From Caldilineaceae bacterium (GTDB lineage Bacteria > Chloroflexota > Anaerolineae > Caldilineales > Caldilineaceae), in the NCBI GenBank assembly GCA_022842065.1, contig JALHQH010000008.1, positions 248,001 through 312,000 on the forward strand: DNA of 64,000 nucleotides. The letters run 5' to 3'. Position numbers and translations under genes: made by a program. Below are positions 48,495 to 56,861 of the stretch, one piece after another; the first letter of the stretch is position 1; every line of letters begins with the position of its first letter. Under the pieces are notes generated by a model. It saw only the letters and a list, made by a program, of their open reading frames with translations, was not told where the DNA came from and did no database searches.

Positions 48495-49541
48495 CTACAA
48501 CTTACAAATAAACGCCAGCGCATAAAACGGCGGGCGATTATCGAAGGGTTGGTTGCCACCGGTCGTACCGATCGTGCCACTATGGGTGTGGCTGCCATCA
48601 TCGGTGGTACGGATGTTACCAGTGCCGTCGGTATCATCAACGCCCCCCTTATTATTCCCATCTTCAAAGCCGTTATCATTTTCCATGCGGGTGCCATGCG
48701 AGTGTTGGCCACCTGCGTTGATGGTCAAGGTGTGACTGTGGGCGGGCATTTGGGCTTCGCTCAGTGTCACTTGATCAGCACCGCCCATTGCGCCAGTAGC
48801 GTAGCTAGTGCCAGCACCAACCACAAAGCGGTTGCGCAGATCGGGCGTGCTATTTGACCCATCACAGATCTGCCAACCACTGGGCACAGCATTCGTTGCA
48901 CCACTCCACATGATGACCGCGCCCTGTGGCAACAACTGCACATCCGGCCCCAACTTCGCCATCGTCACCGATTGGTTGGCGAGATCGGCGCTGTTGACTG
49001 CGCCATCGGCAATCCGGTCACTAATGACAGCATTGGGCGCGAGCTTGGCGGTGGTGATCAGGCCGTCGGGCACGGTCCAGGCTTGGGTGGCAAAGGGGAC
49101 GCTGCCCAACTTCACCCGCGGCTGCATTTCGGCATCGTCGTTAATTGTGACACCCAGATAGAGTTCAGGGTTGGTGCTGATCACGCTCTGGTCAATCGGG
49201 CTGAGGCTGCCCAGCATGACATTGAACAGGCCGTTGTTGACCTGCACCTGGTTGGCATCCTGATAGGTCTCGCTCCATTGGTGCGTGGGTGCGCCGGCGG
49301 CGTTGTAGAGGCGGAATGTCATTTTGAAGGTGCCGCCCAGCGGATTGCCTGTTCGGTCAGCTAACCGACCCTGGTAGGGAATGTTGATCGGCGGTGGCGT
49401 TACCAAAAGTGCCAGCGCACCAGCATTTTGCGCCCACAGGACGCCGATCACAACAATCAGGGTAAAGAGGACATTGCCAGGCGTGGGCAGCAACAGGCGC
49501 GCAACACGGGCCAACCGCTTGTGCGAAGATTGTTCTGACAT
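48495..49541 (-). CDS. Secreted phage tail-collar-domain protein
   Basis: The 348-residue protein has a signal/anchor helix (VLFTLIVVIGVLWAQNAGALALL), a beta-rich middle with PYQGRLADRTGNPLGG typical of secreted Chloroflexota and Planctomycetes proteins, and a tail-collar domain at about 205-280 (SGWQICDGSNSTPDLRNRFVVG). A His/Gly/Asp-rich tip follows (HSHTLTINAGG, HTHSGT) that may bind metal. Collar domains occur in phage fibres and in MdpB-like microbial surface proteins. AAGGAG precedes the ATG at 49541. It ends 16 bases before the giant M23 protein, so the two form an operon and may assemble together. Confidence 0.82.
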   Translation of the reverse strand: MSEQSSHKRLARVARLLLPTPGNVLFTLIVVIGVLWAQNAGALALLVTPPPINIPYQGRLADRTGNPLGGTFKMTFRLYNAAGAPTHQWSETYQDANQVQVNNGLFNVMLGSLSPIDQSVISTNPELYLGVTINDDAEMQPRVKLGSVPFATQAWTVPDGLITTAKLAPNAVISDRIADGAVNSADLANQSVTMAKLGPDVQLLPQGAVIMWSGATNAVPSGWQICDGSNSTPDLRNRFVVGAGTSYATGAMGGADQVTLSEAQMPAHSHTLTINAGGQHSHGTRMENDNGFEDGNNKGGVDDTDGTGNIRTTDDGSHTHSGTIGTTGGNQPFDNRPPFYALAFICKL

Positions 49542-50114
49542 GAGATAAGCTCCTTGATAAATTGGATGTACCGACGCCAATACCTAGCCTGCCGCGCGCG
49601 GCAGCGTGGGTTTCTGTCAAATCACAAATTGATTGCCCATCCAGGCAAGGGTGCCGGTTCAATCATTACACATAGACCGCGCACAGGCCGCACAATTGGC
49701 AGGCGCGCGGGCACTTTTGTTTTTACATCGGATCAGATTTGAGCGTCTTGCTGTAGACACAATTTAGGAAGCAAGAATCTGTACGTCGAGGGCAGCGCAC
49801 AAATGGGGCGTGCCCAGGCGGGTTTTATTATGTGGATTACGTTATTGTATAGTAAATGAAGGTTTTTGCAAATTTTGTTTTGCTGCAATTCTGCTTTCAC
49901 TGGAGAGCTGAAAATATTACTAGATAGTAAGCTTTTGGCATCTCTTTTCGCTTGTCAATGCGTCTCTCTTTTCAGTATACTTACGGTGAGAGATTGGAAA
50001 CTTTGCTGTCTAATTCCTAGTGCTGAGCAAACTTATTTCGGCACACAGTTCTATGGAAAAGTTCTAATTGGTTGTTCTTCCTATAGCGAACCTTGATATT
50101 AGGTTGTAAACAGT
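49542..50114. other. 573-bp divergent intergenic region
   Basis: No gene can be supported. From about 49820 the sequence becomes AT-rich, marking the start of the defence-like segment. Promoters for the collar/M23 operon (minus) and for the helicase (plus) should lie here, but I found no pair of boxes good enough to call. Confidence 0.55.
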
Positions 50115-53100
50115 ATGTCATTCATCTTGGCTGAATTGGATAAAGCACGCAAAAATTTACTTGACCTTAGCGGCCGCAATCGATTGACTAACTATCGACG
50201 CCCTACTGAGCGAAATGGTGGCATTGTAATCATTGATGAACTGCCTGCTGCGGTCTACCGCCTATTGGTTGAGCAGGGAAAATCGATGACCTTTCTACCA
50301 ATAAGCGAAAATGTCGGTGGCCAAAGCACCTTACTGTTGACCGATTCTCAACAGACAGCAATACGCGCTTCCCAATCCACTGATTTGGCAGCGCGCCATA
50401 GTGATAGCAAATTACAGACCAAACTGGATCGCGATTCATTAGAGCAGCGCCTCAAGCGCATCCAAAATCGTGCACGTACCTTTATTGAAGAGCAGGGTAT
50501 CAATACATTGTATCTAGCGATGGGCCTATTAGCATGGTATGAAGCAGAAAGCAGTACGCAGAAACGGGAAGCGCCCTTGCTATTGGTGCCGGTAGAGCTC
50601 GTGCGGGACAATGTACGTAGCCACTATAAATTGCAGTATACTGGTGAGGATATCGGTTTTAATATCTCGTTGCAAGAACTCTTGTTGCGTGAATTCGCCG
50701 TAGCGCTGCCTCAGGGGTCGGATGAGCAGGACTTGGATCTCGCGGAATACTTCAGGTCGGTTGCCGAAGCTGTTGCTGCGCTGCCACGCTGGCAGGTTGA
50801 CACCACGGCACTCTTCGTGGATTTCTACAAGTTCAGCAAACTCCACATGTACCGTGATCTTGATGGTGAACTATGGAATATGGTCGAACCATTAGGCCAA
50901 CACCCCGTTCTGGCCAAATTACTCGGCAATCAATCCTTTGCCATTGAGGTGAAAACAGCGGCTTCGGATGAAGCCGCTCTTCCTGCAGAGATGGCTAGTT
51001 CGCACGTCACCATCGGTGAACAAGTGATCGATGCAGATAGCTCACAGGTGCGTGCCATCCAAGCTGTCATGGATGGCAAAAATTTGGTGATCCAGGGGCC
51101 ACCGGGCACAGGTAAGTCACAAACCATCACAAATTTGATTGCAGAAGCTATTCATCAGGGCAAAAGTGTCCTCTTTGTGGCTGAGAAGATGGCTGCTCTA
51201 CAAGTGGTAAAGCGCCGCCTGGATATGCTGGAACTGGGCGATCTCTGTTTGGAATTGCATAGCAATAAAGCGAACAAAAAAGCGTTCCTTGATGAATTAC
51301 AACGCACGGTTGCATTGGGCCAACCAAACGTCCCTGATCGTTCCTACCAACGTAAAGCACTCGAAGAGGAACGAGCATATTTGGATCGCTATAGTCGCTT
51401 GGTCAACACGTCCGTTGGCGTTACAACAGTCACACCGTTTCAAGCCTATGGCAAAGCATTGGCCGCACAGCAGCGCCTGCCAGAACAGGTTCCTCCTGTA
51501 ACAATTCCAATGCTTGGCCAATGGCCCGAAGCAGAGTTTCTGGCCCGATTGGAGAGCGTGATGCGCTGTCAGCAGATGCTGCAACAGATGGGCACGCCAA
51601 CCAAGCATCCCTTCTGGGGACTGACAAAACGGCGCGTGTTGCCGACTGACAAAGAACTGCTTGTCTCCCTATCTGCTAAGGCGAGTACGGCGATCCGAAA
51701 TATGATCGAACGAAGCCGCGCAGTTGCCGATAGCTTGGACTTGGTGGCTGAGGATACACACCAGTTTGTAAGGCAGTGTCTGCAACTGGTGAAGCTTGTC
51801 TCGCAAGCGCCATCGTTGGTCACTATCCCATTCCAAGAGCTATGCCGTCCTTACGGGGCATGGCGCAGTGACATAGGAGAGATATTAGCCGTAACCGAAC
51901 AAGGGCTTGCTTACATGCAAGCGCAGGGCATGGTTGATGATACCTTTCTGCCGGCGGCGTTGCATGAGAATTGGTTACCGGCGCTACAAGCGATAACAAC
52001 CCATGGTAGCCGTCTCACCCGCTTTTTTTCATGGTCATACCGTCGCGCACAACGCCGTCTAACGAAATTTAGTAAATATCAACTGGCGGCTGACCATGAG
52101 CAGCAAGTGGCGTTGATCAATGACTTGATAACTGTACAACGAGTGAAGCCACTACTCGATGCTAAGCAAGAAATGTGTCAACGTTGCTTTGGCACGTTGT
52201 GGGATGCTGACCGGCCCAATTGGCTGCCGCTCCGTCAGATCGCTGATTGGATTCAGCAGGTCTTATCAAGTGAACTTGATGACAATGCTATTGATGCATT
52301 ATTCCGCTTTGTCCACACTGGGATGGCGCAATCCAACCTGCATCCAACCTCTGCCCAACTTGAACATGCATTGACTGATTATGACGATACCATCAAACAA
52401 CTCATTACCACGCTCGAAGTTGATGAGGCGATACTTGCCAAAGCAGGTATACTCGGCGGTGCTGCTACCCTGCAGGCCACGCCGTTGCACAAGGTACAAT
52501 GGCTACTCGAGCAGTGGCATGATCAGGCTGAACGATTTACAGAGATTGCGACCTATCATCGCATGGTTGATGAACTGTCCGCTGGCGGGCTCGACGCACT
52601 GCGATCGTTGCTGGAAACGTGGTCTGAGGCGGACCATCATTTAGTTAATCTTGTGCGTAGTTGCCGCTATCGTGCAATTGTTGAGCAGGCTATGCACGCT
52701 GAGCCGACCTTGGCCGATTTTGACGGCAATACCCATCACCATCACATCTCCCGCTTCCGTGAACTGGACTGCCTCTTGTTGGAACATCGCCGTGCCGAGC
52801 TCCTGCATACCCACTGGCAAAGCATGCCGCGCTATGAAGCAGGTGGCTTGGCGCTCTTAAAAGAACAATTCAACCGCAAGCGCGGGCACAAAAGTATCCG
52901 ATCCCTGATGGAAGACGCTGGGGCGGTCATTCAGCGGATCAAGCCGGTCTTTATGATGAGCCCCTTTTCTATCGCCTTGTATTTACCGGCGAATGCAGTC
53001 ACTTTTGACCTTGTAATCTTTGACGAGGCCAGCCAAGTGCAGCCGGTTGATGCCTTTGGGGCGATTTTGCGTGGACGTCAAGTAGTGGTTGTCGGCGATG

Positions 53101-55055
53101 ACAAACAACTGCCCCCCACGAACTTCTTTGACAAAGTATTGGAAGATGATAACGATGACGACGACCTAGTAACCGATCTGGAAAGCATCCTGGCCCACTT
53201 CCGCGCACGCAGTGCTCCAGAAGCAATGTTGGAATGGCACTATCGTAGTCGTCATGAATCGTTGATTGCCGTCTCGAATTATGCATTTTACAACAACCGC
53301 TTAACTGTCTTTCCCAGCCCAGACAAAGAACGCCATCACTTTGGCTTGCGCTTTAATCACCTGCCCAATGCCCACTACACGCGTCGCACTGATGGGACCG
53401 GTGGCGGCTATAATGTGGTTGAAGCACAGGCCGTGGCAGATGCTGTTCTGCGTCATGCTCGTCATTTCCCTACAAAAACGCTTTTGGTGGCGACCTTTAA
53501 TCAACAACAGCGTGCAGTAATTGAAGATGAGGTAGAACGTTTACGCAAACGCACCCCAGAGACAGAAGACTTTTTTAACCGCCATCCCAACGAACCATTT
53601 GTGGTGAAAAATCTGGAAAATGTTCAGGGTGATGAGCGCGATGTGGTCTTGATTAGTGTTGGCTTTGGGCACGATCAAGCGGGTAAGCTGTTAATGAATT
53701 TCGGTCCATTAAACAAACAAGGGGGCGAACGGCGACTGAATGTGCTCATAACGCGCGCCCGAGAGCGTTGCGAAATCTTTTCAAACATTACGGCTGACGA
53801 TATTGATTTGGCAAAGAGCAATGCAGAAGGCGTCAAAGCGTTAAAGCGTTTCTTACAGTATGCCGAGACGGGCGTGCTCGACCTGCCGATGGCAGGCAAC
53901 GGTGAGGCCGAATCACCCTTTGAACAAGCGGTAGCCGATGCCTTGCGCACCATAGGCCACCGCGTCGATCTGCAAATTGGAGCAGGCGGCTACCGTGTCG
54001 ATATGGCCATCGTCGATCCAAATCGGTCGGGACGTTATCTGCTCGGTATCGAGTGTGACGGTGCCACATACCATCGTTCGCAGAGTGCACGAGATCGAGA
54101 CCGCTTACGCCAAAAAGTGTTGGAAGGCATGGGTTGGAGCATTCACCGCATCTGGAGTACAGATTGGTTCCGCAACCCGAAAGGGGAATTACAGAAGGTC
54201 GAAGCGCGTATCGCACAGGCGAAAGTGCAGGCTGCGATTATAGACGAAGATGTAAATCTTTCAGTGGAAACACCGCAATCGCCGAACCGCGCCGAAGGGC
54301 ATGTTAGCCGTACAACAATACAGGCTACAAGCTACGAATTCACTATTCCTCTGTTGCCGGATATGCCAAACGACGACTCACCCTCCACAAATACACACGA
54401 TACGACTCCAGATGATGAGGTGATAGAGGGCGAGTGGCAACTGATGGCAGATACGCCTGTGACGGTAATAGCGCGCTTCCCGTCAACTGTAGCCTCTTTA
54501 TCCCAACTCCCTGCCTACAAACGAGCGTTTTCTTCGCTTTACTTACGTGGCGATTCCCTTAATAATTTGCAACGAGCACAAGTGGAGCAGGAACTGCTAA
54601 GGATTGTTCAGATCGAGTCCCCGATTCACCGTGAGTTACTGATGTTACGGGTAACCGATCGTTTAACACAAAAGGTGCGGACTTGGCTGGAGCCTTTGAT
54701 TGAACGGCTTGTCAAAACTAAGCAGATTATGCAGGATGGTGACTATCTCTTGACTCTTTCCCATGCCCAAGTAGAACCGCGCACCTTGCCGGTACGAGGG
54801 CGCAGCGCAATGGATAGCCGCGATAAGTCCATTGATTTTCTCTATCCGGTCGAACTGGGCAACGCACTCTTGCTGGTTGCGGTCCATACACCGGCGATCA
54901 CACGCGAAGAATTAGGAAAAGAAGTGCTAAAGTTCATTGGCTATAGCCGCGTCACCGAAAGGATGGCGGTGGTCGTCGATGAGATCATCAGCAACTTGGT
55001 TGCCGCTGGCTTCTTAATCCAACGGGGTGACCGCATTACATGTAAAGCGCGTTAA
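50115..55055 (+). CDS. DUF4011/SF1 helicase with MTES_1575-type nuclease and DUF3320 domains
   Basis: The 1646-residue protein starts with a DUF4011 segment (KARKNLLDLSGRNRLTNYR). It continues with a COG1112-type SF1 helicase core: Walker A GPPGTGKSQT near 328-337, Walker B FDEAS near 968, GDDKQLPP, the QGDERDVV motif and VLITRARE. A PD-(D/E)XK nuclease of the MTES_1575/Vsr-like group follows at about 1262-1365 (GYRVDMAIVD, GIECDG), and a DUF3320 end at about 1460-1640. The domain order matches intact family members, so it is probably functional. Such proteins are enriched in defence islands and presumably act on foreign nucleic acid. The ribosome-binding site is weak. Confidence 0.88.
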   Translation: MSFILAELDKARKNLLDLSGRNRLTNYRRPTERNGGIVIIDELPAAVYRLLVEQGKSMTFLPISENVGGQSTLLLTDSQQTAIRASQSTDLAARHSDSKLQTKLDRDSLEQRLKRIQNRARTFIEEQGINTLYLAMGLLAWYEAESSTQKREAPLLLVPVELVRDNVRSHYKLQYTGEDIGFNISLQELLLREFAVALPQGSDEQDLDLAEYFRSVAEAVAALPRWQVDTTALFVDFYKFSKLHMYRDLDGELWNMVEPLGQHPVLAKLLGNQSFAIEVKTAASDEAALPAEMASSHVTIGEQVIDADSSQVRAIQAVMDGKNLVIQGPPGTGKSQTITNLIAEAIHQGKSVLFVAEKMAALQVVKRRLDMLELGDLCLELHSNKANKKAFLDELQRTVALGQPNVPDRSYQRKALEEERAYLDRYSRLVNTSVGVTTVTPFQAYGKALAAQQRLPEQVPPVTIPMLGQWPEAEFLARLESVMRCQQMLQQMGTPTKHPFWGLTKRRVLPTDKELLVSLSAKASTAIRNMIERSRAVADSLDLVAEDTHQFVRQCLQLVKLVSQAPSLVTIPFQELCRPYGAWRSDIGEILAVTEQGLAYMQAQGMVDDTFLPAALHENWLPALQAITTHGSRLTRFFSWSYRRAQRRLTKFSKYQLAADHEQQVALINDLITVQRVKPLLDAKQEMCQRCFGTLWDADRPNWLPLRQIADWIQQVLSSELDDNAIDALFRFVHTGMAQSNLHPTSAQLEHALTDYDDTIKQLITTLEVDEAILAKAGILGGAATLQATPLHKVQWLLEQWHDQAERFTEIATYHRMVDELSAGGLDALRSLLETWSEADHHLVNLVRSCRYRAIVEQAMHAEPTLADFDGNTHHHHISRFRELDCLLLEHRRAELLHTHWQSMPRYEAGGLALLKEQFNRKRGHKSIRSLMEDAGAVIQRIKPVFMMSPFSIALYLPANAVTFDLVIFDEASQVQPVDAFGAILRGRQVVVVGDDKQLPPTNFFDKVLEDDNDDDDLVTDLESILAHFRARSAPEAMLEWHYRSRHESLIAVSNYAFYNNRLTVFPSPDKERHHFGLRFNHLPNAHYTRRTDGTGGGYNVVEAQAVADAVLRHARHFPTKTLLVATFNQQQRAVIEDEVERLRKRTPETEDFFNRHPNEPFVVKNLENVQGDERDVVLISVGFGHDQAGKLLMNFGPLNKQGGERRLNVLITRARERCEIFSNITADDIDLAKSNAEGVKALKRFLQYAETGVLDLPMAGNGEAESPFEQAVADALRTIGHRVDLQIGAGGYRVDMAIVDPNRSGRYLLGIECDGATYHRSQSARDRDRLRQKVLEGMGWSIHRIWSTDWFRNPKGELQKVEARIAQAKVQAAIIDEDVNLSVETPQSPNRAEGHVSRTTIQATSYEFTIPLLPDMPNDDSPSTNTHDTTPDDEVIEGEWQLMADTPVTVIARFPSTVASLSQLPAYKRAFSSLYLRGDSLNNLQRAQVEQELLRIVQIESPIHRELLMLRVTDRLTQKVRTWLEPLIERLVKTKQIMQDGDYLLTLSHAQVEPRTLPVRGRSAMDSRDKSIDFLYPVELGNALLLVAVHTPAITREELGKEVLKFIGYSRVTERMAVVVDEIISNLVAAGFLIQRGDRITCKAR

Positions 55056-55210
55056 AGCAGCTATTGGATGGACTTAGCGCAGTCTTGGAATTTTCTGTGT
55101 TAGCAGGGTAAAGTGATCCTTTCATAACTTACTATAGGAATGATGTCTACTGTCGATATATAAGCCGGCATCTCTAAGCGTACTTACGTTAACCCAGACT
55201 GCAACTTTTT

Positions 55211-55339
55211 ATGTCCAATCCTTTTTTCGGCCATCCTATTTTTAACTCACCCTACACTTACCCGCGCCGTCATTGGGAGCTCGATAAACAAGGCCAGCTG
55301 ATGCAATAGATCATTAAACGCCGGCGGACGGCCGCGTAA
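55211..55339 (+). pseudogene. 5' relic of a BPTD_3080-like restriction helicase
   Basis: From the ATG at 55211 the frame reads NPFFGHPIFNSPYTYP and RRHWELDKQGQ, which I recognise as the N-terminus of DEAD/DEAH restriction helicases (BPTD_3080 family, normally about 1000 residues). A TAG at 55307 interrupts it. The same frame continues with IIKRRRTAA as family members do, then stops at 55337-55339. Everything downstream is gone. The region 55340-55445 holds only a hairpin-forming TAAACGCC...GGCGTTTA pair. Confidence 0.65.
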
Positions 55340-55445
55340 GCGCGCTGGCGTTTATCTTCGCAGCTGTTTTGTCGCGCCATCGCCTCACAATAACCGGCGA
55401 GAAAAACGGTTAGCCCCAGAGCGAGATATTCACCTGCTCACATCA

Positions 55446-55815
55446 CTACTAGGTGGAGCTTGCTTCATCCCAACGTGCTGCTCGGTGTCACGGGCTGTAA
55501 ATAAGGTGTACCTGCCAGTTGTTGATACGGCGCTGATAAGAGCCGCTGAGGATCGAGGCGACGGGAAAGGCAACGTCGATCGCTGCCCTGACCAGGCCAT
55601 TCGCCTTAGTGCGCTCGCCTTCGGTGATCATGCTCGTCACCAGGGCAGAAACGGCAATGCCGCGCAGATTGCCAACAATGGTACCGACCAAGGTCAGCAC
55701 GATAAAGAGCCACAAGTGTGGGCTACCGGCATCGGTAAAAACCGCGGGTGGGGTCGCAATATAGACGAGCAAAGCCAGGCTAAAGAGGACCAGTGATGTC
55801 CCACCCGCCATCAAC
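55446..55815 (-). pseudogene. MFS transporter relic, paralogue of the gene at 59305
   Basis: The DNA aligns with the 3' flank, 3' end and an internal part of the intact MFS gene at 59305-60648, for example LMAGGTSLVLFSLALLVY against LIANGASLVLFTLALLVY. About 770 bp corresponding to roughly 59386-60160 are missing, and the join shifts the frame, so the true end (SAPYQQLAGTPYLQPV) is out of phase with the rest. The 5' third is also missing and replaced by the PLD relic. It cannot make a transporter. Confidence 0.75.
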
Positions 55816-56340
55816 ATTGAGTTCGCCATTACCTGCCAGACCAGAGAAGGTCAAGTTGCTGCTGCCCAGATAGCCGACGATTGGCACATTGAAATCATCG
55901 CGGTGGAGCAGGTAGAGCTTGGCATGGAGGGGATGGCGCAGGTAGAGCTTGACTTGAATTTTCTTCGCCTTGATCTGTTGCGCAAGGCGACGCAGTGCCG
56001 TTTCGTCCGCATTATTGGGCGCGCCAATCGTGAGTTGGTGACGCAACTCGGTGGCTAATTCCTGTCGTAGTTGGGTAGCACGTCGGTTATCAATCCGTTG
56101 TTCTTCCTCCCCCAACCCAAAGGCCGCGCGCAACTCATCCTGCGGGCGACGCTGCATGCCAATTAACAGCCGACAGCAGGAAGCAGCATTGCCCACATAC
56201 TGCTCAATCTCCGCATCCAACTGTTGCCAGCCGCGCAGGTTGAAATAGCCGACGCAGAAGTCGGCACGATAGGAGAGGGCAAGGGTCTTTTTGAGCGCAG
56301 GCAGCAACGGGTGTTCAATGTTATCAAAAATTTGGGGCAT
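55815..56340 (-). pseudogene. N-terminal relic of a PLD-domain helicase
   Basis: This 5' fragment encodes about 175 residues of a phospholipase-D-like domain, with HAKLYLLHRDDF (HxK motif) and GYLGSSNLTFSGL, as found at the N-terminus of SNF2-type helicases of about 1000 residues in defence islands. The frame runs into MFS relic sequence near 55815 and stops at 55780. The join falls in a shared AATGTTGATGGCGG-like stretch. The helicase motor is missing, so it is non-functional or at most a free PLD fragment. Confidence 0.7.
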
Positions 56341-56861
56341 GGGTGCCGTTTCTTGAAAAAATAGATGCTCTCTATGGCTATTTTACTGAAATGAAAGGAA
56401 TGGATCAAACTAGGTTGGTTGCGAATGAGTACTAAGCCCACATGAGCGATAATTGCCAAGCCGAACCTGCTCAACAACAATTCTACACTGGCGGGACCTA
56501 TACATTCGCGCCGACGTAAATCTTGAAGATGGCGATTGAGGCCTTTATTATGTGCATGGTCAATCAGTTGTTTTGCACTTGGGATGGGGCAGAGACATGG
56601 CGCTGATACGCTATTTGTCGTAAATATACCGAGAAGAATGACATTCCGGCAAAGAGAGGTGCGCATATCAATAAATGAATATAGCATATGTAGTTGAAAA
56701 GAATTTTCGTATGTGATATGATTAATGTCAGGTACTTTAAGTTGCTGCCGATAGATATCTTTGCGAACTGTCCACATCTAATTGCCGGCTCTTTTGTCTT
56801 GCCCATAAGAGCATTTGTGCATTGTATGTATGTTCATTTTTAATTCCCCGAGGTTATCAAG
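56341..56861. other. 521-bp AT-rich region upstream of the CHAT-EAL gene
   Basis: Minus-strand reading frames here overlap the PLD relic and show no family resemblance or ribosome-binding site, so I do not call them genes. It contains the promoter at 56694-56722 and a leader of about 135 bases. Confidence 0.5.
56694..56722 (+). promoter_or_regulatory. Sigma-70-type promoter for the CHAT-EAL gene
   Basis: TTGAAA (56694-56699), a 17-base spacer and TATGAT (56717-56722) form a near-consensus promoter reading toward 56862. Confidence 0.65.

Noticed and set aside
48479..48712. A 78-residue extension before the giant secreted protein
   Set aside because: The signal peptide starts at 48478 behind AGGGGAGGAAG; the extension overlaps the collar gene and would bury the signal.
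48495..49541. Tail-collar protein as evidence of a prophage
   Set aside because: No other phage structural, packaging, integrase or lysis genes are near. The protein has a bacterial-type signal and collar domains are common in secreted bacterial proteins.
49866..50096. A 76-codon plus-strand frame upstream of the helicase
   Set aside because: It is AT-rich, Cys/Phe/Leu-heavy, has no ribosome-binding site and no resemblance to antitoxins or regulators.
56163..56777. A 204-codon minus-strand frame between the PLD relic and the CHAT-EAL promoter
   Set aside because: It partly overlaps the PLD relic out of frame, lies over a plus-strand promoter, and the remaining residues resemble no family.
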